From: Acidobacteriota bacterium
GTDB taxonomy: Bacteria; Acidobacteriota; Terriglobia; UBA7540; JAPUME01
Reading direction: 5' to 3'
Assembly: GCA_027294185.1 (NCBI GenBank)
Contig: JAPUME010000234.1
Location: 1 to 6,020, forward strand
Length of the DNA: 6,020 bases
Under the pieces are notes generated by a model. That model did no database searches. It was not told the DNA's origin and saw nothing but the letters and a program-made list of their open reading frames with translations. Positions 1 through 5,430 of the stretch are shown in pieces. A program made the position numbers and the translations under genes. The first letter of the stretch is position 1. Each line of letters begins with the position of its first letter.

Positions 1-613
1 TGTTGGCCAGAATCGTGCCGTTGTCCCAACCGAAATGGCGATAGGTACGGGCCTGATATTTCCAGGCGTTGCGCCAATAAGTCCCGGTGCTCACAAGGAT
101 CACGGGAGCGTGAGCCACGGAAGGTTCCTCACCCGAGGCACGAACGACGAGACGCCGGAAATCTCCCGCACGGAGCTTGCGCAGGCTGAAGTCGCCCGGT
201 CCGAAATGGTACACGCCGGCTTCGAGGTCCGGCAGGTCGCCCGTGACCAGGTACAACTCAACCGAGTAGAGCGCTCCCGTGCACGCAGCGGCGCGGAAGA
301 AAATCTCTCCTCCTGGATGGATCCCGCGCTTCGTGATGCCCGCAGAAAAGTGGAGCACCTGCGCGAGCATTTTCCTATCAGGTACTCGTTGATGGGACGG
401 AGGGAATTCAAGACTCGCAGCGGCTTCGAGCGCCGACATTTGCAGCGGATCGAAATCACGCGGCAGGGGAATGGGATCGAGAGTCGAATAGATTTTGAAA
501 GCTAATGGATGATTCGACCAGTCGAGATAATGTCCGCCCGAGCGAAGGCTCAAGAGAGAATGTTTCGTTCCCTCGTGGTAATTCCATGCAGCTTGAATGT
601 CGCGGTTGGTCAT
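1..613 (-). CDS. SagB/ThcOx-family FMN-dependent dehydrogenase (nitroreductase fold), 3' end cut by window edge
   Basis: The minus-strand frame opens with ATG at 613 and stays open for 204 codons to the left edge, so only the N-terminal part is present. Recognition rests on the family opening YHEGTKHS (residues 12-19), then GGHYLDW (26-32), FKIYSTLDPIPLP (39-51), the FMN-region stretch ACTGALYSVELYLV (110-123), and KYQARTYRHFGWDNG (185-199), which matches the nitroreductase KY..R.YR....D.G segment. Family members bind FMN and oxidise or reduce small substrates. The best-known ones oxidise azolines to azoles in thiazole/oxazole-modified peptide synthesis, but most free-standing relatives have no known substrate. 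A CAAAGGG ribosome site (626-620) lies 6 nt before the ATG. It sits 55 nt after the end of the SDR gene on the same strand, so co-transcription is likely. No precursor peptide, YcaO or other azoline-synthesis gene is visible, so I do not call this part of such a cluster. The family call is firm; the reaction is unknown. Confidence 0.85.
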   Translation of the reverse strand, partial: MTNRDIQAAWNYHEGTKHSLLSLRSGGHYLDWSNHPLAFKIYSTLDPIPLPRDFDPLQMSALEAAASLEFPPSHQRVPDRKMLAQVLHFSAGITKRGIHPGGEIFFRAAACTGALYSVELYLVTGDLPDLEAGVYHFGPGDFSLRKLRAGDFRRLVVRASGEEPSVAHAPVILVSTGTYWRNAWKYQARTYRHFGWDNGTILAN

Positions 614-668
614 CAATTACCCTTTGCCGAAGGTTAACGGTTATAGGGGGCGGTGGCCCTGCAAGTCT

Positions 669-1456
669 CTATTTCTTCTCATGGCCGTAGGGCCAAGGGC
701 CCTGGACCCACAGCCCACCGTCGACGTAGAGAACCTGACCGGTAATGAACTCGGCCTCATCGCCCGCCAGGAACAGGACGGCCGAGGCGACATCGGCGGG
801 CCGGCCTACCCGTCGGGTGGGAGTAAGGGGCGCCCAGGTGCCACATAATCGTCGGCCTCAAGCCTCGTTCTTTCGATCTCCACCGCTCCGGGAGCGACGC
901 AATTCACAGTAATGCCGAGCGGGCCGAGTTCTACCGCGCAGGTCGCGGTAAACAAGTTCAGTCCGGCCTTGGAGGCATTGTAGGCGGAGAGATTCGGGAA
1001 GGGCGTGCGTCCGGCCCCGGAACCGATGTTGATAATGCGCCCCTTCTTCTGATTGCGCATGATGCGGCCTGCCTGCTGGGTGCAGAGAAACGCGCCCTTC
1101 AGGTTCGTCCCCAGGATTCTGTCCCACTTCTCATCGCTCATCTCGAGCAGCGGGCCCCAGAGGGTGATGCCGGCGTTATTGACCAGAATGTCCAGGCGCG
1201 GAAAGTCGGCGGAATACCGGCGAAACATCTCTTCCACCTCGGCGCGGTCAGCGACATCGCCCTTGTATACGGCCGTTTTTCGTCCCAAGGCACGGATTTC
1301 CGAGGCCGTCTGCTCCGCCCCCTGAGTATCGCTGAAATAGTTGACGCCCACGTCACAGCCCGCCCGGGCAAGCGCCACCGATATCCCCTTCCCAATGCCT
1401 TTGCTGGCCCCCGTTACCAGGGCCATTTTTCCTTGGAGCGGTTTATCTCCAGCCAC
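669..1456 (-). pseudogene. SDR-family NAD(P)-dependent oxidoreductase, split by a one-base frameshift near its C-terminus
   Basis: This is a classical short-chain dehydrogenase. Counting from the GTG at 1456, it has the Rossmann motif TGASKGIG (15-22), NNAG (93-96), Asn118, catalytic Ser146 and the Y159-x3-K163 pair, so the active site is complete. The uninterrupted frame ends at a TAG at 808-806 after a tail unlike the family (PGRPLLPPDG). Moving forward one frame at about 837-843 gives WAPLTPTRRVGRPADVASAVLFL, then FITGQVLYVDGG and a tail ending GHEKK with a TAG at 671-669. That is the normal SDR C-terminus. Restoring one base gives about 262 residues, a typical length. The sequence has therefore lost one base, by mutation or sequencing/assembly error. 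A GTG at 1495 is also in frame, but AAGGGAG (1472-1466) lies 9 nt before the GTG at 1456 and the LQGKMALVTG start then fits the family. The substrate is unknown; FabG-like reduction of a 3-oxoacyl or similar ketone is a general guess. Confidence 0.85.
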
Positions 1457-1513
1457 GGGACTCTTCTCCCTTCCAATTTCTGATCCGGTCCCCACGCTGA
1501 GCTGTTTGCAGGG

Positions 1514-1542
1514 AATTTATCAGTTTTTCCAGGGGTTGTCAT
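1514..1542 (-). promoter_or_regulatory. Possible promoter of the SDR-SagB unit
   Basis: On the minus strand, ATGACA (1542-1537; five of six bases of TTGACA) and TAAATT (1519-1514; four of six of TATAAT) are separated by 17 nt. GATAAA (1521-1516) is an alternative -10. Transcription would start near 1507, leaving a leader of about 50 nt before the GTG at 1456. The -35 hexamer overlaps the first TTGTCATGG repeat, so a protein bound there could affect this promoter. The -10 is weak and the assignment is by eye only. Confidence 0.3.
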
Positions 1543-1588
1543 GGACTTGTCATGGGTCGGGTGTCGCCGGGTCGTGGCCTCGTCATGG
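1536..1588 (+). repeat. Phased direct repeats TTGTCATGG, candidate regulator-binding array
   Basis: TTGTCATGG occurs at 1536-1544 and again at 1547-1555, and TCGTCATGG at 1580-1588. Start-to-start distances are 11 and 33 bases, i.e. whole multiples of 11, so all copies face roughly the same side of the helix. A degenerate copy (GGGTCGTGG, six of nine) lies in phase at 1569-1577. The first two copies have the plan of a Pho box (7-nt repeats like CTGTCAT separated by 4 nt), though the spacer GGAC is not A/T-rich. The regulator is unknown. Confidence 0.45.
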
Positions 1589-1757
1589 AAAATCGAGAGA
1601 GCTCAAAGCCCGACGGGCGCATTTGCCAAGCATCCCCTCTATCCACCCTACCACGCGGTGCAGCCAGTGTGATAGCATCTCCGGTTAGGCAAGGGAAGTG
1701 CGGCCCTAAATTCCGGCAAGACCCAGCCCGGGTCGACTTGGATGAGGGTAACGACCC

Positions 1758-1777
1758 CGCGAATCATTCGCGAATTC
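1758..1777. promoter_or_regulatory. Palindromic operator-like site upstream of the enoyl-CoA hydratase gene
   Basis: CGCGAAT-C-ATTCGCG (1758-1772) is a perfect 7-bp inverted repeat around one central base. It runs into a second overlapping palindrome, ATTCGCGAAT (1766-1775), so CGCGAAT also recurs as a direct repeat 11 nt apart (1758 and 1769). The site ends 9 nt before the GGGAG ribosome site (1782-1786). It may be an operator for a dimeric repressor of the TetR or similar type. The one-base centre is too short a loop for a full RNA stem, which favours a DNA site over a hairpin. Confidence 0.45.
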
Positions 1778-1793
1778 TCACGGGAGACGTTCC

Positions 1794-2582
1794 ATGGCTG
1801 ACACAAAAGAAGGGAAACCTAAATTCATACGTTGGGATGCCACGGGGAAGGTGGCGCGGCTGACGCTCAACCGTCCCTCACAAAACGTCATGAACCTGGA
1901 GATGATGACCGAGATGGCAACCGCCATCGAAGAGCTGCAAACGCGGCACGATGTGGGGTTGATCGTCATCGACTCGGCCTGCAAGGGATTCTTTTCGGCG
2001 GGTGTGGGGGCGGAAGGCTACACGAGCTCGATGGTTTTCCAGATGATGGATACCTTTCACCGCATCTTCGAGGTCATAGTGGAAGTCTCAAAACCCGTGC
2101 TGGCGGTCGTCAACGGAGTCGCCTCGGCCGGGGGATGCGAACTGGCTGCCTTCGCGGACATGGTCATCGCAACTGAGAACGCCAAGTTTGTTCAGCCGGA
2201 GATCAAGATGGGAGTTTTCCCGCCACTCGGCGCCGTGGTCTATCCCCGCGTGCTCGGCCCGAAGCGGGCCATGGAGCTTCTGCTTACCGGGGAAGCCCTC
2301 AACGCTCAGGAAGCTTTGAAAATCGGCCTGGTAAACCGAGTCGTTCCGGAAAGTAAACTGAAAGAAACCGTCGACAATCTGGTGGAGCGAATCGCGAGCC
2401 AGAGCGGGCCGGTGCTCTCTCTTACCAAACGAGTGGTTTTTGAAGGGACCTGGCTCCCGTTCGAGCAGGCTTTGAAGAAAGCGCAGGATATTTACCTGAA
2501 CGAGTTGTTTCGGCTGGAGGACGCGCAGGAAGGCCTTCGCGCGCTGCTTGAAAAACGGAAACCGGTATGGAAAAACAAGTGA
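1794..2582 (+). CDS. Enoyl-CoA hydratase/isomerase (crotonase superfamily) protein
   Basis: This 262-residue protein has the usual length for a crotonase. The two oxyanion-hole segments are FFSAGVGAEG (66-75) and VASAGGCELA (109-118). Both glutamates used by enoyl-CoA hydratases to add water are kept: Glu116 in GGCELA and Glu136 in QPEIKMGVFPP. The C-terminus has the expected helical acyl-CoA-binding part (LLLTGEALNAQEALKIGLVNRVVP, then the SLTKR segment). The family acts on cytoplasmic CoA thioesters, typically hydrating a 2,3-double bond in beta-oxidation. The SAGV instead of the common AGAD loop, the FHRIF helix and QPEIK.GVFPP resemble, from memory, cyclohexa-1,5-dienecarbonyl-CoA hydratases of anaerobic benzoyl-CoA degradation. 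That assignment is tentative, as no other benzoyl-CoA pathway gene is in the window. GGGAG (1782-1786) lies 7 nt before the ATG. It diverges from the SDR gene and converges on the gene ending at 2625. A palindrome just upstream suggests repressor control. Confidence 0.88.
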   Translation: MADTKEGKPKFIRWDATGKVARLTLNRPSQNVMNLEMMTEMATAIEELQTRHDVGLIVIDSACKGFFSAGVGAEGYTSSMVFQMMDTFHRIFEVIVEVSKPVLAVVNGVASAGGCELAAFADMVIATENAKFVQPEIKMGVFPPLGAVVYPRVLGPKRAMELLLTGEALNAQEALKIGLVNRVVPESKLKETVDNLVERIASQSGPVLSLTKRVVFEGTWLPFEQALKKAQDIYLNELFRLEDAQEGLRALLEKRKPVWKNK

Positions 2583-2583
2583 C

Positions 2584-2602
2584 GCGGGTCGCTCGACGCC
2601 GC
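2584..2602 (+). terminator. Possible hairpin between convergent genes
   Basis: GCGG-GTC (2584-2590), loop GCTC (2591-2594) and GAC-CCGC (2595-2602, with G2598 bulged) give a GC-rich seven-pair stem right after the crotonase stop codon. There is no T-run directly behind it on either strand, so it is not a textbook intrinsic terminator. It may still stop or protect the converging transcripts. Confidence 0.3.
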
Positions 2603-2624
2603 CCCACCTGCCCCTCGAATTCTT

Positions 2625-3665
2625 TTATTCGCTGGTTTGCTGCTCCGGCACCGCGCTGAATTCCCGGCCATTCCAGCGAAATGTTTTCTTCAAGGAGATA
2701 ATCTCTACCGGGGCATCCCGGCCCAGCAGGTAAAATTCGATCTCACCTTCCCATCGGAATAGAAATCCCCCCTGCGGACGAGAAATAAAATCCACCTTGC
2801 CGTGAGTCACTGTGGCAGGCTGCCCGATGTTCAGCTCGGGAGGCCGGAGAATCTCGAGTTTCCCCGGATAGGACCCGAGATTCGAGACCATGGTGGGCGC
2901 ATCCCAGATTTTTTCGACCTTTCCGCCGGAAAGCCGCCGGATGACAAGACGCCGACCCTCTGTCTTGGGACCTAGTTGAAACCCCTCGACGGTGATCAGG
3001 CATTCCCGGCCGTCGCCGATCAGGTCGAGCGCTTCCATCGATTCGATTCCTGTGCCCCCCTCGGCGGAAAAGTCAGGGGGTGAGAATTGTCGCGCCTCGG
3101 GCGCCGGCACGTATTCCCCCTCCACTTGCTCGAATACCATGGACACCGGGGCGGGAAGCCAGAGCGAGGCCACGGTGACGACCAAATCCTTCCGAGACCC
3201 CCCGCTCTTCCAAAACAACCTCGCCACTTGCGCCGAGGCGGAAATCCGGTCTTCAGAAAACGGCCGACCCATTTGCGCGAGGACTGCCCTGTCTCCCGGG
3301 GCTGCATCGCGCCCCAGCAATTCCACCTGATCTTCGGAGATCCAACCTCGGAGAGGTGTTGCGTCTCCCAGATTCACTCCCACGGCGGCAAACCATCGGG
3401 GCCCTTTCTTAGCGTGAATCCGAAAAACAGGCAGTACGGCTCCCCTTCGGAGCTTCAACAGGGGCCGCGCCGATTCCTTATGTTTCCTCCTGAGCTGAAC
3501 TCCGGGGGTCTTGACGTAAGCCCAGCCGATTATTTCCGGGGGCTTTTTCGCCCGGAGCCCGACCTCCGTCGCGCTTATCATCCACGTGCCCGCGAGTAGA
3601 GCGATAATGAATCCTTTCCAGGAAAGGCTGCCGGCATTCCACCCATTTGACATGAAAGCGTCCAC
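2625..3665 (-). CDS. Hypothetical exported or membrane-anchored protein with a possible SH3-like N-terminal domain
   Basis: I do not recognise this protein. The open frame reaches an ATG at 3746, but the GTG at 3665 has AAGGAGG (3676-3670) 4 nt upstream and gives a natural N-terminus: a short polar lead followed by a hydrophobic stretch GFIIALLAGTWMISA (about residues 18-32), which looks like a signal anchor or signal peptide. There is no lipobox cysteine. An ATG at 3653 is another possible start. With GTG it is 346 residues. Residues 45-120 (AYVKTPGVQLRRKH, a basic-hydrophobic strand pattern, then RGWISEDQVELL) resemble a bacterial SH3-type beta barrel. A later segment, MEALDLIGDGRECLITVEGF, recalls the D-GDG strand-turn of FG-GAP/VCBS-like beta-propeller repeats, seen only once. 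The C-terminal half is rich in beta strands and ends PEQQTSE. It converges on the crotonase gene and diverges from gatB. The coding pattern is good, so the gene is probably real; the function is unknown. Confidence 0.65.
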   Translation of the reverse strand: MDAFMSNGWNAGSLSWKGFIIALLAGTWMISATEVGLRAKKPPEIIGWAYVKTPGVQLRRKHKESARPLLKLRRGAVLPVFRIHAKKGPRWFAAVGVNLGDATPLRGWISEDQVELLGRDAAPGDRAVLAQMGRPFSEDRISASAQVARLFWKSGGSRKDLVVTVASLWLPAPVSMVFEQVEGEYVPAPEARQFSPPDFSAEGGTGIESMEALDLIGDGRECLITVEGFQLGPKTEGRRLVIRRLSGGKVEKIWDAPTMVSNLGSYPGKLEILRPPELNIGQPATVTHGKVDFISRPQGGFLFRWEGEIEFYLLGRDAPVEIISLKKTFRWNGREFSAVPEQQTSE

Positions 3666-3676
3666 CCGTCCTCCTT
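3666..3676 (-). promoter_or_regulatory. Ribosome binding site that favours the GTG start of the hypothetical gene
   Basis: On the minus strand AAGGAGG (3676-3670) is followed by ACGG and then GTG. It is the strongest Shine-Dalgarno match in the region. It lies 16 nt from the in-frame ATG at 3653, too far to serve it well. The ATG at 3746 has only GGAG about 13 nt away, so the extra 27 residues of the longest frame are probably not translated. Confidence 0.5.
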
Positions 3677-3859
3677 CACTTTCCTTCCGTTCCCATGAGC
3701 AATCACTCGAACTCATCTTCGCCACCTTAACCTCTGGCAGCGTCATGTCAAGAAATTTTCTCCAACCGCCATTGGTTATAAGAATCCTACTCCATTATTT
3801 TGGAAAGGCGTTCGTTGGAGTCCGTGTCAAATAACGCGCAGCTTCAGCTTTCACGCCGT

Positions 3860-3865
3860 TATAAT
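3860..3865 (+). promoter_or_regulatory. gatB: Perfect -10 hexamer, possible gatB promoter
   Basis: TATAAT lies 45 nt before the gatB ATG, leaving room for a leader of about 40 nt. No convincing -35 is seen at 16-18 nt upstream (CGCAGC at 17), and the TGn extension is absent, so the promoter would need an activator or another sigma preference. It lies in the divergent gap between gatB and the minus-strand hypothetical gene. On the minus strand there is a TTGACA (3830-3825) and a TATAAC (3780-3775), too far apart (44 nt) to make one promoter. Confidence 0.4.
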
Positions 3866-3910
3866 GCAAGATACGCACAATGAATCCCTCCCCCGGAGAA
3901 GGACGAAAGA

Positions 3911-5398
3911 ATGAGCGTTGCCGAAGCGGTCCGCAAAAAATACGAGCCGGTGATCGGGCTGGAAGTGCACCTGCAGCTCGGGACGCAGTCGAAGATTTTT
4001 TGTTCCTGCTCGACGCGGTTCGGTGATCCTCCGAATTCGAACACCTGTCCCGTGTGCCTGGGACTGCCGGGAGCCTTGCCGGTCCTGAACCGCGAGTCCG
4101 TGGCGATGGCCCTCAAGACCGCGCTGGCGCTCAACTGCGCGGTCAACACTTCTTCTCGATTCGCCCGCAAGAATTACTTCTATCCCGACCTGCCGAAGGG
4201 TTACCAGATTTCGCAGTTTGAAGAACCCCTGGCCGAACACGGCTGGATCGAAATTGAGAGTTCTGAAAACGGGAGCGAAACCGGCAAACGCATCGGAATC
4301 ACGCGCCTCCATATCGAAGAGGATGCAGGCAAGTCCCTGCACGAGGGATTCACCGATTCGGACCGCAGGAGTTATATCGACCTCAACCGGAGCGGAGTGC
4401 CGCTGGTTGAAATCGTCAGCGAGCCCGAGCTGCGCAGCTCGCAGGAAGCCTACGACTACCTGACGGCCCTCAAAACCATCCTGGAATACCTGGAGGTTTC
4501 CAGCTGCAACATGGAGGAAGGGACACTGCGCTGCGACGCAAACGTCAGCGTGCGGCCCGTCTCCGCATCGGAGTTCGGCACCAAGACCGAAGTGAAGAAC
4601 CTTAACTCGTTCCGATTTCTCCAGAAAGCGCTCGATTACGAGATCGAGCGCCAGATCGAAATGGTCGAATCGGGAAAGACCATCGTGCAGGAGACACGGC
4701 TGTGGGATAGCCGTGAACAGCGTACCTACGGCATGCGCAGCAAGGAATTCGCGCACGACTACCGCTATTTCCCGGAACCAGACCTTTTGCCCCTGACTAT
4801 TTCTCAAGCCTGGAAAGAGGAGATCCGCTCGCAGATGCCCGAGCTGCCTCAAGCCAAAAAAAAGAGATTTATAGAGCAGTACGGCCTCTCGGGATATGAC
4901 GCCGGGTTGCTGGTCTCTTCGCGAGCACAGGCGGACTACTATGAAGACGTAGTGCGCGCCTGTAGCCTGCCCAAGCCTGCGGCCAACTGGGTTTTGACGG
5001 AGTTGACCTATCTTCTGAAGCAGGCCAACAAAGAGATTGAAATTACTGACGCACCCGTCGCGGCGGCGAATTTAGGTGAACTGGTCTCGCTGATCGAAAA
5101 GGGGACCGTCTCGGGCAAGATGGGTAAGGATATTCTGGCCGAGATGTTCGAAACCGGCAAGAGCGCCCGAGAAATCATCGCCGCCAGGGGTCTGGAGCAG
5201 ATTTCCGATTCCGGAAAGCTGGCGGAGGTGGCGCGCCAGGTTATCAGTGACAATCCGAAACAGACCGAGCAGTACAGGAAGGGCAAGACGGCCACGCTCG
5301 GCTGGTTCGTCGGCCAGGTGATGAAGGCGACCCGCGGCCAGGCTCACCCGCAGAAAGTTCAGGAAGTCCTCAAGGAAGAACTGGCAAAGTCAAAGTAG
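3911..5398 (+). CDS. gatB: Aspartyl/glutamyl-tRNA(Asn/Gln) amidotransferase subunit B
   Basis: GatB is the kinase/tRNA-binding subunit of the GatCAB complex. The complex converts misacylated Glu-tRNA(Gln), and in many species Asp-tRNA(Asn), to the correct amide form with ATP and ammonia channelled from GatA. The 495 residues match the family length. The N-terminal catalytic domain (about 10-300) starts YEPVIGLEVHLQL and has the cysteine cluster C31-x-C33 and C46-P-V-C49 that can bind zinc. It also has FYPDLPKGYQISQ (90-102), IEEDAGKSLH (135-144), DLNRSGVPLVEIVSEPE (157-173) and GMRSKEFAHDYRYFPEPDL (274-292). The C-terminal YqeY-like tRNA-binding domain runs from about 345 to 492 (SGKMGKDILAEMFETG, then GWFVGQVMKATRG). 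AAGGA (3899-3903) lies 7 nt before the ATG. An out-of-frame ATG at 3880 is ignored. gatA and gatC are not adjacent. The selenoperoxiredoxin follows after 32 nt on the same strand with no terminator between, so they may be co-transcribed. Confidence 0.97.
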   Translation: MSVAEAVRKKYEPVIGLEVHLQLGTQSKIFCSCSTRFGDPPNSNTCPVCLGLPGALPVLNRESVAMALKTALALNCAVNTSSRFARKNYFYPDLPKGYQISQFEEPLAEHGWIEIESSENGSETGKRIGITRLHIEEDAGKSLHEGFTDSDRRSYIDLNRSGVPLVEIVSEPELRSSQEAYDYLTALKTILEYLEVSSCNMEEGTLRCDANVSVRPVSASEFGTKTEVKNLNSFRFLQKALDYEIERQIEMVESGKTIVQETRLWDSREQRTYGMRSKEFAHDYRYFPEPDLLPLTISQAWKEEIRSQMPELPQAKKKRFIEQYGLSGYDAGLLVSSRAQADYYEDVVRACSLPKPAANWVLTELTYLLKQANKEIEITDAPVAAANLGELVSLIEKGTVSGKMGKDILAEMFETGKSAREIIAARGLEQISDSGKLAEVARQVISDNPKQTEQYRKGKTATLGWFVGQVMKATRGQAHPQKVQEVLKEELAKSK

Positions 5399-5430
5399 CC
5401 CTCACAAGTTCTGAAACACCGGAGGAGATC

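Larger units (their letters stand above)
1457..1793. other. Divergent intergenic region between the SDR gene and the enoyl-CoA hydratase gene
   Basis: No credible gene lies in these 337 bases; the short frames crossing them have no recognisable protein and no good ribosome site. The stretch holds phased TTGTCATGG direct repeats (1536-1588), a weak minus-strand promoter (1514-1542), a small GCCC-GAC-GGGC inverted repeat (1608-1618) and a perfect palindrome (1758-1772) close to the crotonase ribosome site. The density of such elements suggests it controls one or both divergent genes. Confidence 0.6.

Noticed and set aside
35..505. Plus-strand 156-codon open frame (and its overlapping neighbours)
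   Set aside because: It lies antisense to the SagB-type gene, has no recognisable domain, and the opposite strand has clear family motifs.
830..850. Programmed ribosomal frameshift in the SDR gene
   Set aside because: There is no slippery heptamer, the frame-0 stop is about 30 nt beyond the shift, and SDRs are not known to use recoding. A lost base is simpler.
3663..3746. ATG at 3746 as the start of the hypothetical gene
   Set aside because: Its ribosome site is poor and badly spaced, and the added residues are polar and lie before the signal-like segment. The GTG at 3665 has a much better site.
3825..3830. TTGACA on the minus strand as the -35 of the hypothetical gene
   Set aside because: No -10-like hexamer lies at 16-18 nt (CTTTCC is found at 17), and the nearest TATAAC is 44 nt away.
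3851..4852. Minus-strand 333-codon open frame opposite gatB
   Set aside because: It is a long antisense shadow created by the GC-rich codons of gatB; gatB itself is unmistakable.
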